Shown here in pieces: positions 40,301 to 50,743 of a DNA stretch of 64,000 nucleotides (position 1 is its first letter; each line of letters opens with the position of its first letter). The translations under genes and the position numbers were made by a program. The DNA comes from JACKAQ01 sp965227145 (lineage in GTDB: Bacteria; Calditrichota; Calditrichia; RBG-13-44-9; J075): the NCBI GenBank assembly GCA_965227145.1, contig OZ245730.1, positions 2,666,001 through 2,730,000 on the forward strand, in the 5' to 3' direction. Under the pieces are notes generated by a model. That model saw only the letters and a list, made by a program, of their open reading frames with translations, did no database searches and was not told where the DNA came from.

Positions 40301-41491
40301 TTAGCGAATTGATTCAAATTGCCGCATGCACATAAACAGAGCGCGCGGAACATGAAAACACCCTTTCCACTTGCCGCCCTTCAGTTGCAGCAACGGTTCG
40401 CCCCGGCGATTGAGATAACCGAACCATTCGCCAAATTTCGGATCGGGAAAATGCTGCCAACTGTATTCGTGAACACGCTGATACCACGCCAGACAATCCG
40501 TCCGTCCGCTGAGCCGATACGCCATTGCCAGCGCGACCAGTGTTTCCAGATGCACCCACCACAATTTTTGATCCCACTCTAACTGTTGCGGCGGATTGTT
40601 GCGCACATCCAGAAAATAGAAAATGCCGCCGAATTCGGTATCCCACCCAAAATCCAGCGTTTTTAGCACAACATTTATGCAGCGATCAATCAGCGAAGCA
40701 TCGCCGGTTCGCTCGGCGATATCCATCAAAAACCACATCGCCTCAATGCCATGCCCGGGATTGACTACCCTGCCCTCAAAACAATCCAGCAATTCACCGT
40801 CCGGGGAAACATTTTCCATCAAAATGCCTCTTTCCGGATGCAAAAATTTGCCGAGCACCTGTTCGATGCACATATTAGTGGCATCGTCAACGGTTTGTTT
40901 ATCGAGCATCCACGCCAGTTCAATCGTCAGATTTGCCAAAATCATCGGCAGCGCCAAATTGATCATCGGGCGCGTGCCCGGCACAATTTTATTGTATTTA
41001 CCTTTGGGATTATCCGTTCGCCGGAGAATGTTGCGAAATGTGTTTTCTGCGATATCTTTCGCATTTTCATCATTTGCAGCCAGCGCGAATTGGCTGAACC
41101 CCATCGCAGCAAAACAATCGGAGAAAATATTGTATGGCTGAACTAGCGGTTTTCCGTCGCGCGTCAGCGAAAAAAACCAGTTGCCGTCGTTATCCATCCC
41201 ATATTTTTTGAGAAAATCTGCGCCGTTTTTGGCGATATCCAACCAGCTTTCCCGCTGTTCCAGCCGATTGTAAAGCATCGAAAACAGCCAGACCTGCCGG
41301 GCTTGCAACCAGATAAATTTATCGGTATCAAATACGCTGCCGTCGCGATTCAGGCAGGTGAAATAACCGCCATTTTCCCGGTCAATCGAAAATTTTTCCC
41401 AAAACGGGATCACATCGCTGAGCAGCGCGTTGCGGTATTGGGTTGCCAATTGTTGAAAATCCGGCGCAGTTGCAGAATTATTCCGGCTCAT
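40301..41491 (-). CDS. AGE-family sugar epimerase/isomerase (N-acylglucosamine 2-epimerase fold)
   Basis: The 396-aa product has the (alpha/alpha)6-barrel of the AGE family: WLQARQVWLFSMLYNRL, RPMINLALPMILANL, VNPGHGIEAMWFLMDIAE (the conserved His-containing segment), DQKLWWVHLETLVALA and GCFHVPRALFMCM. Family members epimerise N-acetylglucosamine/N-acetylmannosamine, cellobiose or mannose/glucose. Linkage to an alpha-mannosidase suggests mannose or a mannosyl-disaccharide as substrate, which is inference. It overlaps the DUF4434 gene stop by four bases (ATGA). Confidence 0.88.
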   Translation of the reverse strand: MSRNNSATAPDFQQLATQYRNALLSDVIPFWEKFSIDRENGGYFTCLNRDGSVFDTDKFIWLQARQVWLFSMLYNRLEQRESWLDIAKNGADFLKKYGMDNDGNWFFSLTRDGKPLVQPYNIFSDCFAAMGFSQFALAANDENAKDIAENTFRNILRRTDNPKGKYNKIVPGTRPMINLALPMILANLTIELAWMLDKQTVDDATNMCIEQVLGKFLHPERGILMENVSPDGELLDCFEGRVVNPGHGIEAMWFLMDIAERTGDASLIDRCINVVLKTLDFGWDTEFGGIFYFLDVRNNPPQQLEWDQKLWWVHLETLVALAMAYRLSGRTDCLAWYQRVHEYSWQHFPDPKFGEWFGYLNRRGEPLLQLKGGKWKGCFHVPRALFMCMRQFESIR

Positions 41492-42387
41492 TTTAACAGT
41501 GCCTCGGTGTAACGATCAAATAAATGCCGCGCCGCCGGCCACACTGACTGCGGGCTCATAAAATGGGAAAATTCAAACGTAATTTGTTTTTCGACAAACG
41601 GCGAAGTGATGCGCAGTTTTTCCAGCAATCGCCGGTAATCCGTTGGCGGAAATTTGATCGGAAAATCGCGCGAAAACGTTTCGGTGTTGTTCCACAGCTC
41701 GATCCCGGCTTCCGCGCAAACGGTTTTGATGGTTTCCATATACATCGGCAATTGCTCCAATCGGCAGGTGCCATCCTGAAATGCGCAAATATCGATCGAT
41801 GAAATTTTGCCGAGCATGTTGCGCCATTCATCGGCAAATTCGTCCATATTTCGCACCATTTCGTTTTCCGCATGCACCACGCCGCTCGAATAATACGGCG
41901 ATATCAACACCGGTTTTTCCGGCGTAACGTCTTTCATGTGATTGCTGATATGATGATAAAAATCGCGGATACCCGGCACAAAAACGCTGGTTTCGTGGGA
42001 AATATACCAGCCGTGAAACGCGGGCGAATCGCCGTATCGCGACAGCACTTCGGCTATAAATTTTTGATTTGCAGCGACTTCTTCGCGCCACAAATCCCAT
42101 TTGCCCTGTTCAAAAATGCCAGTATCGAAAATGCCAAAATAGAGTTTAACGCCGTTGTTGTGCGCCGCTTCCAAAAACAGTTGCGCGAGATCGGTAGTGT
42201 GCGTATCACCGACAATTTTGGAGGGAAAAACGCTGTGGCGTTTGTAGCCACCGCGAATAATGATGGCAGTGTCGATACCAATTTCTTTGAAAATTTCAAA
42301 TTCCCGCTGCCACTCTTTTTTGCCCCAGTTTTGCGGGGGAATGTCAAATGTTATTTCATCGATAAACGTTCCTGTAATTTTTTTCAT
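41488..42387 (-). CDS. DUF4434-type TIM-barrel protein, putative glycoside hydrolase
   Basis: The product is 299 aa without a signal peptide, starting MKKITGTFIDEITFDIPPQNW. The pattern ITGTFIDE, NW...EW..E....K..GIDTAII, FHGWYISHE, VLISPYY and DICAFQDG matches the DUF4434 glycosidase-like barrel as I know it. The repeated acidic residues at strand ends (HE, QDG) suggest a hydrolase active site, but the substrate is not known. It lies between the GH38 alpha-mannosidase and the AGE-family epimerase in one transcription unit, so its work is probably on the same intracellular glycan fragments. Confidence 0.75.
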   Translation of the reverse strand: MKKITGTFIDEITFDIPPQNWGKKEWQREFEIFKEIGIDTAIIIRGGYKRHSVFPSKIVGDTHTTDLAQLFLEAAHNNGVKLYFGIFDTGIFEQGKWDLWREEVAANQKFIAEVLSRYGDSPAFHGWYISHETSVFVPGIRDFYHHISNHMKDVTPEKPVLISPYYSSGVVHAENEMVRNMDEFADEWRNMLGKISSIDICAFQDGTCRLEQLPMYMETIKTVCAEAGIELWNNTETFSRDFPIKFPPTDYRRLLEKLRITSPFVEKQITFEFSHFMSPQSVWPAARHLFDRYTEALLK

Positions 42388-42440
42388 CGCTCTCTCAAGT
42401 CCGTGGAATAGGTTGTATTTTCAGCAATATCATATAGTTA

Positions 42441-45104
42441 TCAAAACTCAATTTTGTATGTGCGAATCTCATATTTTCTCAATTTCAGCGTGAAAGTCGA
42501 ATCGCTGTTCGGTGAAACAGGTTCCCCGATTGCTTCGTTGAGATTGGTTAAAAACACTTTTCGGATCGGTGCAAATGTGCTCGCGATTGCAGAAATATCG
42601 CTGTCGCCCGGGTTGTAAATCCGCACGATAATGCCGTTGCCATCATCGGCAATTTTCATTGCGCTGATGCAAATTTCGGGATGATCGAAGCGAATTAAAC
42701 TAATATTCTGCCATTTTTCGGGGAATTTTCCGCTCAACGATTGGGCAAAAACCGGGGTTGTAAAATTGTGCGCCTGATGAAAAACGGCATCGGTGCGCCA
42801 TGTTTTTTGATGCGGAATCAGCGCATATTCGAAGACATGATTGCCCGGACATTGCGCTTCCGGCGTGGCGATTATCGGTCCTGCCTGAATCACCCGCGAG
42901 ATAAAATCGTTGCGCGACAGCCAACCCACACAGCGCAACAACGTGAGCGCAATTGTCGCATTTCCATTTTGTTCAACAATTTCGTATTCCGGCAATCCGC
43001 GATTGGCGAGCATCAGCCCGGACTGCGCATCGGCAACGCTGACGAATGCGTTTTGGTGGCGCGTCGCGTAATATTCCGACCGCGCCCCCGGCGTCGGTTT
43101 GCCATCAAAATAGCACGGCCGTTCGATGACTGCAAAATGCCCGTCCGCAAAACAGGTTTGGGCTGCGCAGCCGCTCGGGAAAAGCACTCGCAGCCGGTGA
43201 TCTCCCGCCGCGTTGGCAAATTCTGTGCGACATTCGATGCGCCGGGTGTTTGCCAAAAGCGTGATTTCGGTGCTCAATTTGCAGCGCACCGATTCGCTGC
43301 TGCGGGATTTCCGGTCGTCGCTCAATCGCGCCGGCAGCAGAAATTCACCGGAAATTTCGATGGTTGCAGAAAGCGCCCCGGATATTTTCAACCGGATTTG
43401 CGGCTGGAAATTTTCCGTGGTAACCGTTCGTCCGTTTTCCGCCCACGAATAGGTGTATTCGTCGCCGGTGTCTTCTGTATCTTCAAAAATATGGCAATTT
43501 GGATAAGTTGTACCTGTTTGTTTGTCCAAAATATTAAACGATCCGTTGGCGTTCACATCGATGCGGTAAAACGCATTTTCGAGAAACCGATCGCCGGCGC
43601 GAAGGTCGGTCTCGGCGGTTGCATCCGCATCCGGCACAATTTCAAAAATGGCGAATCCGTTTGCCGGAAGCGCATCCGCTGCAACGCGAACATCGTATTC
43701 GTGATAGTTCGCATCTTTCAATAATTCCATCCGGAACTGCGGTTTTTTGGAAATAATCTCGCAGTGATGCAGTTTCCCCCGGTGGTCTTTCAGCGCGATC
43801 GATTGGTGAAACGGTTGATTTTTCTCCGTTACCGGAATGCGGATTTTTGCTGAAAAAACATCGCTACGCTGCCAATTTAAGGGATTGAAAACAAACAACT
43901 TGTGCGGCACATTTGTATCAGGATTTTTTTCTGCGATATCGAGAATTGCCCGTTCAGAAATGTAATCGCCGATTTGTCGGGTGCGCTGAAAAAAGGTCAT
44001 ATTTTCGCGATGCACTTCGTCTGTGCTGCAACCGCAAATATCATCGTGGGGATGATTTTTGAGCAACGTGCGCCAGGCTTGTTGCAAAAACGGTGTGAAA
44101 TCCGAACCGGCTGCCAGTTTTGCCAGCACAGACAACGGCTCGGCATATTTTTCGAGCAACTGCTGGCAGTGGAAATTTGCCTGTTTGATATACATTCGCG
44201 CCGAATACACGCTCAGCAAAATCGGGCGATGATAATTGTCGATCAATTCGCCACGAATGGTTTTCAGCGATGGATTTGCGGCGATCACCGCATCCACATA
44301 ATCCGAAAATGTGCCGTGAGTCAGCTCAATCTGACCGGAACGTTGATTGACGTATTCGATCAAATCCGGCACTTCCGGCTGTGGCGGCAGATGATCTACA
44401 CCATTATTAAACAACAGGTTAGGCGTGGTTGAACCATTGGCGATTTTTTCGAACGTCGCCAACACGTCATTGAGTGCCTGTGCGTTGTCAGGTTTCTGAT
44501 TCCGGTAGTCGCCAAATTCAAACGGGAATCCCCAACTGGCTAAATTGCCATAATTGTCCCGCTGATTGAGCGCAAGAATTTGCGTTCCGTCCGGCGCTTC
44601 CCAATGAAATTCGTTGCCGGTCTGTTCGATTTCCGCGCCCATTCCGCGCGAAAAAATGAATGATCGAATATCAAATCCGCGCAACAATTGGGGCATTTGG
44701 GCGATGTGCCCGAACGGATCCGGCACGTATCCTTCTTTCATCGAGCCGCCGAAATCACGACAAATGCGGTCGCCGAGCATCAAGTTGCGGATCAGCGATT
44801 CAGCGCTCACCAAAAATTCATCCGGCAAAATATACCACGGTCCGATGAACAATTTTTTCGATTTGACCAATCGTTCGAGATCTGCGCGTTTTTCGGGTTT
44901 CACTTCGAGATAATCTTCCAGCACAACCGTTTGTCCATCCAAAACGAACGCTTTGTAACCGGGAATCGTGTCCAAAATATCGATGATTTGATCAATTGTT
45001 TGCACCAGCCGGATACGAAACCACTCGAACGGCCAATACCATGCGCGATCCCAATGGGTGTGCGAAACAACAATTCCATTATATTTTTTGAATTTTTCAG
45101 ACAT
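42441..45104 (-). CDS. Alpha-mannosidase, glycoside hydrolase family 38
   Basis: The product is 887 aa without a signal peptide. The N-terminal catalytic domain opens with the zinc motif SHTHWDRAWYWPFE (His15, Asp19) and has the nucleophile region GYVPDPFGHIAQMPQLL (Asp129). A helical central domain and the beta-sandwich C-terminal GH38C domain follow (ITLLANTRRIECRTEF). GH38 enzymes release mannose from alpha-mannosides. Its cytoplasmic location means it acts on imported oligosaccharides. It begins the module mannosidase, DUF4434, epimerase; the giant exported protein is upstream and separated by a terminator. Confidence 0.92.
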   Translation of the reverse strand: MSEKFKKYNGIVVSHTHWDRAWYWPFEWFRIRLVQTIDQIIDILDTIPGYKAFVLDGQTVVLEDYLEVKPEKRADLERLVKSKKLFIGPWYILPDEFLVSAESLIRNLMLGDRICRDFGGSMKEGYVPDPFGHIAQMPQLLRGFDIRSFIFSRGMGAEIEQTGNEFHWEAPDGTQILALNQRDNYGNLASWGFPFEFGDYRNQKPDNAQALNDVLATFEKIANGSTTPNLLFNNGVDHLPPQPEVPDLIEYVNQRSGQIELTHGTFSDYVDAVIAANPSLKTIRGELIDNYHRPILLSVYSARMYIKQANFHCQQLLEKYAEPLSVLAKLAAGSDFTPFLQQAWRTLLKNHPHDDICGCSTDEVHRENMTFFQRTRQIGDYISERAILDIAEKNPDTNVPHKLFVFNPLNWQRSDVFSAKIRIPVTEKNQPFHQSIALKDHRGKLHHCEIISKKPQFRMELLKDANYHEYDVRVAADALPANGFAIFEIVPDADATAETDLRAGDRFLENAFYRIDVNANGSFNILDKQTGTTYPNCHIFEDTEDTGDEYTYSWAENGRTVTTENFQPQIRLKISGALSATIEISGEFLLPARLSDDRKSRSSESVRCKLSTEITLLANTRRIECRTEFANAAGDHRLRVLFPSGCAAQTCFADGHFAVIERPCYFDGKPTPGARSEYYATRHQNAFVSVADAQSGLMLANRGLPEYEIVEQNGNATIALTLLRCVGWLSRNDFISRVIQAGPIIATPEAQCPGNHVFEYALIPHQKTWRTDAVFHQAHNFTTPVFAQSLSGKFPEKWQNISLIRFDHPEICISAMKIADDGNGIIVRIYNPGDSDISAIASTFAPIRKVFLTNLNEAIGEPVSPNSDSTFTLKLRKYEIRTYKIEF

Positions 45105-45157
45105 AGAAAATCCCCTTTTTAACCCGAAGGTTACACAGAAACAAACAGTTTTGCAAT

Positions 45158-45196
45158 AAAAAGCAGCCGCGAAATTAATATTCGCAGCTGCTTTTT
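45158..45196 (-). terminator. Intrinsic terminator of the giant secreted protein gene
   Basis: AAAAAGCAGC at 45158-45167 pairs with GCTGCTTTTT at its right end, extended by GCGAA/TTCGC, around an AT-rich loop. T-runs on both sides make it potentially bidirectional; its position 30 bases after the stop of the 45229-50667 gene fits the leftward transcript. Confidence 0.85.
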
Positions 45197-45228
45197 GGAG
45201 GTGTGTGTTACAGAAAACTCAAAAACAT

Positions 45229-48200
45229 TTATTTAACGAGCAACATTTTTTTCACTGCGCGGAAGTTGTTGGCTTCCACTCTGTAGAAATACATGCCGCT
45301 GGCAAACCGGCTGGCATCGAACGTGAATTTGTGCTCACCGGCCTGCATTTTGCCATTTTGCAACACAGCAACTTGCTGGCCTAATACGTTGTAAATCATC
45401 ACTTTAACATCCGATGCCTGCGGCAACGAAACCACGAAAGTTGTGGTCGGGTTGAACGGGTTCGGGTAGTTTTGACCGAGCGCGTATGCCTGCGGAATGG
45501 CATCCAGATCGCTGTCGATGCCGACGAGCAAGCTGTCATTCGGTACGATAACATCGAAGCTGTAGCTGCTGATGCCGTTATTGGTCACCATTTCAACCAG
45601 ACTGTTATTCACCGGATTGAATACTGCCTGCGCCGAGGCATTGCCGTTGGCGTTGGTCAGGTATTTCGGCGTGTTTGCCGGTAATACGGCGAAATCGGTC
45701 ATCAGGCTGTCGCCGGGTTCGCCGAGTAATTCCACAATACGCATGCCCGGGCTGAAACCGTCGAGCGCTGCCACAAACCGGCGGGTTTCCAAATCGGTTG
45801 TGAAAATTTCGAAATAGCTGATCGACGTGCCGGAGACCAGACCGGTATCGAATGTATAAACAACTTCGCCGCTGCGTTTGATGTAACGCGGCGCTTTTCC
45901 GGGCGCGTTGATGAAGAAATATTCGCCATCCATCACCGGACTGAGCCCGAAACGTGCAGCGTCGGCTTCCGGTAACGGGATTGTGTCGGTCACAGAAAAT
46001 GTGACGCCATCGGCTGTGCCGAGTACGAATGCGTTGGCGTTGCCACTTCCCGAAACGTAGATTTCCGTGCCGTGATCGTGTCCGCTAACGGAAATCACAT
46101 CTCCTACCCGACCGTCCAGAATACCGCTGAACGCGGTGGTAAGCATCGCATCTTCATTTTCCCAGCGATAGAGCACGAAATCACCGCCCTGTGCGAGGTT
46201 GGCGGCGTAAATCACGCCATCCGTTGTGGCAGCAGCCATGTTCAGGTGAATCAATCCGGTGCCGGTAAATCCGGTCATATCCAGATCTTTCACCAATTCG
46301 CCGGTTTCCGCGTCGAGCACTTTCACAAAATTGCCGCCAACGCGACTGACAACATACAGATGATTGGTTGCCTGACTATACGCAATTGTACGCACCAGAT
46401 TATTGGTGCCAAACCAATCAGTACTATCCGCTAACACACGCCAATCCAACGGATACAGCTCGAATGCCGAACCATTCAACGCCACGCTGAAAGTGCCGTA
46501 ATTGGTGGTGACGACCAGACTATCGGCAAACGTTCCGGCAGCAGCCGGCGCGAATGCGACCGTCACGAGCAAGGTGGAATCGGGCTGGATCAGCTCATTG
46601 CCGAGCAATGTGCTGCTGAACGAGAGCGTATCGCTGAGCGTTGCGCTGAGAATTTGCACATCAGCCGCACCCTGATTTTCGATCGAAAACGAGAGCGTTT
46701 CCAAACCGCCGAGCGGCACTTCGCCGAAATTCAATTCGTTGGTTGAGAACACCGGAACGCCGATGGCGCCACCGGGCAACTCAACATCATACGATGCAAT
46801 GCCGTTGTTTGTCACCAATTGAAACAGCGTCACGGTACCGTCATTATTCATCCGGTATGCCAGATCGCCGGTAGCGTTGGCGTTGCCATTGAATGCAAAG
46901 CTCAATTCGCCGGTGGCGTACAGCGCCGGATCGGTTTCGGAATCAGTTATGTCGTAAACCTGAATTTTGTTGCCCAAATCTGCTCCGGGGTTCGCTGCAA
47001 CGGCGATAAATTTGCTGCCGCCGCCGGCAAAATAGTTCACGCTAAACCAACTGGACGCAACCACGCCGCCGTTGGTTTGGGCAATCACGTTGCCGTTAAC
47101 ATCGATGTGGCTGGTAGCGGTGCCGGTGCCGTTCACCCACAACTCGCTGCCTATGCTTTCCGGAATTGCGGAAATACCACCGCGAGCCAAACCTGCGGCA
47201 ACCGAAATCGGCGTATCCACTGTAAAGTTGACGCCGTCGGTAGTGGTCAGTCGAACGATTTCCGTGCTGCCGGAACCGCTTGCGTAAATGACTGTATTTG
47301 CACCACTTCCGTAAACGCCCATTGCATCGCCGCTGCGTCCGGTGACTATTCCGGTAAATGCAACAGTCGGCACTGCGCTTTCATCTGCCCAGCGATACAC
47401 CTTAAATTCACCATTGGCAAGCGCAAGGTTACAGGCGTAAATCGCGCCGTCCGCCGCTGCTTTGGCGATGTTCAACAAAAATATGCCGCCGGAAACGCCG
47501 GTCATATCCAGCGAACTGAGCGAATCGCCGGTGGCTGCGTCCAGCACATAAACGTTGGTGCCGCCTTCGCGGGAAACCACCAGCAGATGGTCGGTTACGG
47601 GATTGTAGCCCATGCCGCGAGTGGTGTTGGCGGTGGTCAGCCAGCTGAAATCGCCCACACCTTTTTCCCAATTTTGGGTGATGGGATCGGCGACAAACAG
47701 CTCGATATCAGCGCTGTCGCGCGGCACCATTTTGAATGCACCAAATGAGTAATTTCCGATACCGGTGATGTTGTAAACTGCGCCGCTATCCGGTGCAAAC
47801 TGGAAAATAAAATCATCAACAATCGCGGGACCGCTGCCGTCGTTCACTTCCCATTCGCCAAATCCGAGATCGGGATTGGTGACTTCGGCTTCGGAAACGT
47901 GAATCAGCACGCCTTCATATTTTTCCTGCGAAAAATCGGCGGTGGAAACCATTTCCGGATCGGGAAGTGGATTGCCGGTCGAGTTGACGACATATTCGCT
48001 TAAGTTTAGCATTTCCGTGAGATCGTTAAATTCGTCCACCAAACCGGTGATGGTCAGGTTATCGCCAATCTGCGCGGTATCCGCAAATGTTGGCGAGAAA
48101 ACCCAAACGCCGTTCCATGCGCCGGGCGCATCCTGTAAAAAGAATCCGTTGGCGTTTTTGCCGGTTACTGTGCCGGATGTTTGGACAATTTGTCCGGCAT

Positions 48201-50667
48201 ACGGGGATGGTCCTTCGTTGCCATCCGGCGTGGTCTGAATTTGCGCGAGCGATACCATCGGGATAACTACCGGATCAGGAATATCCACAGTGTACGCCGC
48301 GATGCCGTTGTTGGTAATCAGTTGGAAAACGGTCAACGTGGTGTCGCCGTTATTGCGAAAACCGAGATCCGCAGTGGCGTTCGCATTGGTGTTATATGCG
48401 AAACTCAACGCGCCTTCGCCCAAAAATGTGGGATCGGTTTCGGAATCGGTGATGTCCCAAACCTGCACTTTCGGACCGTTGTCTGCGCTGTTGTTGCCGG
48501 TAATCGCGATGTATTTGCGATCGCCGCCCATCATGTATTGCACATTGAACCAGCTCGACGAAACGACGCCGGTATTTACCGCGTTGATCACAGTTCCGCT
48601 GCCGTCGATGTGGCTGGTTGCTGTTCCGGAACCGTTAACCCACAGTTCTTCGGTAGATACGCGTTCGAACAAACCGGAGGGAATCGGCGAGATGCCACCG
48701 CGAGCTAATCCGCCCGCAACCGCAATCGGTGTGTCGAGCACAAAATTCAGCCCGTCGGTGGTGGTGAAACGGGTGACTTCTGTGCTGCTGGAACCGCTGG
48801 CATATAAAATGGTACCGTTTCCTGCACCGGTTACGCCAAAGCTGTCGCCGGAGCGATTGGGAACAATGCCGTCGAATGCGAGGGTTGGCACTGCGCTTTC
48901 GTCTGCCCAACGATAAATTTTGAATTGCCCGTTGGCCAATGCCAGATTGCAGCCGTAAATCGCACCGTCATCGGCAACTTTAACAATATTTAATGTGAAA
49001 ATACCGCCGGCAACGCCGGTCATATCCAGCGCGCCGAGCGAATCGCCGGTGGCTGCATCCAAAATATAAACGTTGGTGCCACCTTCGCGGGAAACCACCA
49101 GCAAATGGTTGGTTGCAGCGTTGTAGCCCATTCCGCGAGTGGTGTTGGCGGTGGTCAGCCAGCTAAAATCAGCCACGCCTTTTTCCCAAATTGTGACAAC
49201 CGGACCGGCTGGCGGCAAGCTGTTTTCCGCTTTTGGCGTTCCGCCGTCGATGTAACTGGCTTGCCAATTTTCCGCCAAATTGTTGTCGGATGCCGGATCG
49301 ATCAATTCCAGCGTCGGTCCGAAGCCATCCGGTTCGGTCGGCCACGGTGCGATGTCGTCAAAATTGACGGAATCAACTAGTGTGCCCATCGATGTGGCAA
49401 TGGCAACCGCTTCCCCGCCGTTGCTCAATGCGCCGGATGTCCACACAAAATCCGGGGCAAAACCGTAAGTGTTGTGAAACGCTGCGGAATCGAACGCCAC
49501 AACCAGGTATTCATTCGCGCCAACCATCGCGCCGGACGGGAATGTAAAATCCACGCCTGCGCTAAACGCATATCCGGACAGATCAACCGCTGCCGCTTCC
49601 ATATTGAGCAGTTCGATGAATTCGGTTGTATCTGTTCCCGATTCAATCGGGTTGTAATTGATTTCGTTGATCACCAGATTTGGCACAAATTCCTGCGGCA
49701 TTTCAACTGTATAAGCAGCAATGCCGTTATTTGTAATCATCGCATAAACCGTCAACGTGCCGTCGCCGTTATCTTTGTATGCGAGATCCGCAGTGGCGTT
49801 GCCGTTGCTGTTCGGTGCGTTCGTCAACGAATCGATCGCGTACAGCGGCGGCTCGGTTTCGTTGGTGGTGATGTCGTAAAAATGAATTTTCTGCAAATCC
49901 GTTGCGCCCGCACTGCCCGCAACGGCGAGTAATTTTGCTGCGTCGCCGGGCAAATATCGCACGTTAAAAAATCCCGATGCGATGGTTGTCGTCGCCACCT
50001 GATTGACCACCGTTCCGGCAGTATCCACATGACTGACTGCCGTGCCGGAACCGTTCACCCACAATTCGCCGGCGTTGCTTTCGGGAATTACAGAAATACC
50101 GCCGCGCGCCAAACCTGCCGCAACCGGCACACCGTTCGCCGGAGCAAAAGTGATTCCGTCGGTGGTAACCAACCGGAGAATTTCGGTGCTGCCGGAACCG
50201 CTGGCAAAAATGACGGTATTCACGCCGGAACCGCTGACTTCAAAAGCATCACCGGCTCGGGATGTCACGATTGCAGCATAGGCAACCGTGGGCGCGCTGG
50301 TTTCGTCTGCCCAGCGATATACTTTGAATTCGCCATTCGCCAACGACAGGTTGCAGCCGTAAATCGCGCCGTCATCCGCACCTTTGGCGATGTTCAGTGA
50401 AAATGTGCCGCCGGAAACGCCGGTCATATCCAACTGACCCACCGAATCACCGGTAGCTGCATTCAATAAATAAACATTTGTGCCGCCTTCGCGGGAACAC
50501 ACCAACAGGTGATCGGTAACGGGATTGTAGCCCATTCCGCGCGTTGTGTTGGCTGTTGTGAACCATGTAAAATCTCCGACGTTCTTTTCCCAAACATTCG
50601 TAACCTGCGCATATGCGGAAGTTATCAGAAAAAGAAATATCGCAACGGTAACCCATAATCGCTGCAT
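45229..50667 (-). CDS. Giant T9SS-exported multidomain protein, 1,812 aa
   Basis: A signal peptide (MQRLWVTVAIFLFLITSAYA) starts the protein and a T9SS type A sorting domain ends it (YPNPFNPTTTFVVSL ... ASGMYFYRVEANNFRAVKKM). In between are four copies of a roughly 300-residue repeat, probably a beta-propeller of the DUF4623 kind. Each opens with a W-x-(F/W)-x-x-NTTRGMGYN-like phrase and contains LxAATGDSxGxLDMTGV, GxIYxCNLxLANGxFKVYRWADE and ITNNGIAAYTV (the fourth copy is more divergent). The inserted domains are a lamin-tail domain after copy 1 (LVINEINYNPIESGTDTTEF), an OB-fold after copy 2 (GQIVQTSGTVTGKNANGFFL) and an ASPM/HYDIN-type Ig domain after copy 3. AAGGAGG precedes the ATG. It is likely a cell-surface or released binding protein; no catalytic motif is seen. 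Confidence 0.88.
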   Translation of the reverse strand: MQRLWVTVAIFLFLITSAYAQVTNVWEKNVGDFTWFTTANTTRGMGYNPVTDHLLVCSREGGTNVYLLNAATGDSVGQLDMTGVSGGTFSLNIAKGADDGAIYGCNLSLANGEFKVYRWADETSAPTVAYAAIVTSRAGDAFEVSGSGVNTVIFASGSGSTEILRLVTTDGITFAPANGVPVAAGLARGGISVIPESNAGELWVNGSGTAVSHVDTAGTVVNQVATTTIASGFFNVRYLPGDAAKLLAVAGSAGATDLQKIHFYDITTNETEPPLYAIDSLTNAPNSNGNATADLAYKDNGDGTLTVYAMITNNGIAAYTVEMPQEFVPNLVINEINYNPIESGTDTTEFIELLNMEAAAVDLSGYAFSAGVDFTFPSGAMVGANEYLVVAFDSAAFHNTYGFAPDFVWTSGALSNGGEAVAIATSMGTLVDSVNFDDIAPWPTEPDGFGPTLELIDPASDNNLAENWQASYIDGGTPKAENSLPPAGPVVTIWEKGVADFSWLTTANTTRGMGYNAATNHLLVVSREGGTNVYILDAATGDSLGALDMTGVAGGIFTLNIVKVADDGAIYGCNLALANGQFKIYRWADESAVPTLAFDGIVPNRSGDSFGVTGAGNGTILYASGSSSTEVTRFTTTDGLNFVLDTPIAVAGGLARGGISPIPSGLFERVSTEELWVNGSGTATSHIDGSGTVINAVNTGVVSSSWFNVQYMMGGDRKYIAITGNNSADNGPKVQVWDITDSETDPTFLGEGALSFAYNTNANATADLGFRNNGDTTLTVFQLITNNGIAAYTVDIPDPVVIPMVSLAQIQTTPDGNEGPSPYAGQIVQTSGTVTGKNANGFFLQDAPGAWNGVWVFSPTFADTAQIGDNLTITGLVDEFNDLTEMLNLSEYVVNSTGNPLPDPEMVSTADFSQEKYEGVLIHVSEAEVTNPDLGFGEWEVNDGSGPAIVDDFIFQFAPDSGAVYNITGIGNYSFGAFKMVPRDSADIELFVADPITQNWEKGVGDFSWLTTANTTRGMGYNPVTDHLLVVSREGGTNVYVLDAATGDSLSSLDMTGVSGGIFLLNIAKAAADGAIYACNLALANGEFKVYRWADESAVPTVAFTGIVTGRSGDAMGVYGSGANTVIYASGSGSTEIVRLTTTDGVNFTVDTPISVAAGLARGGISAIPESIGSELWVNGTGTATSHIDVNGNVIAQTNGGVVASSWFSVNYFAGGGSKFIAVAANPGADLGNKIQVYDITDSETDPALYATGELSFAFNGNANATGDLAYRMNNDGTVTLFQLVTNNGIASYDVELPGGAIGVPVFSTNELNFGEVPLGGLETLSFSIENQGAADVQILSATLSDTLSFSSTLLGNELIQPDSTLLVTVAFAPAAAGTFADSLVVTTNYGTFSVALNGSAFELYPLDWRVLADSTDWFGTNNLVRTIAYSQATNHLYVVSRVGGNFVKVLDAETGELVKDLDMTGFTGTGLIHLNMAAATTDGVIYAANLAQGGDFVLYRWENEDAMLTTAFSGILDGRVGDVISVSGHDHGTEIYVSGSGNANAFVLGTADGVTFSVTDTIPLPEADAARFGLSPVMDGEYFFINAPGKAPRYIKRSGEVVYTFDTGLVSGTSISYFEIFTTDLETRRFVAALDGFSPGMRIVELLGEPGDSLMTDFAVLPANTPKYLTNANGNASAQAVFNPVNNSLVEMVTNNGISSYSFDVIVPNDSLLVGIDSDLDAIPQAYALGQNYPNPFNPTTTFVVSLPQASDVKVMIYNVLGQQVAVLQNGKMQAGEHKFTFDASRFASGMYFYRVEANNFRAVKKMLLVK

Positions 50668-50743
50668 AAGACCTCCTTTTGGATTAACTGAAAAAAACCA
50701 TGAGTAATTGAAGATTTCTATTTAAACGATAACTGATAACAGA

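Noticed and set aside
46819..47748. Long plus-strand open frames opposite the giant protein
   Set aside because: They recur once per propeller module because the modules repeat; they are shadows of the coding strand.
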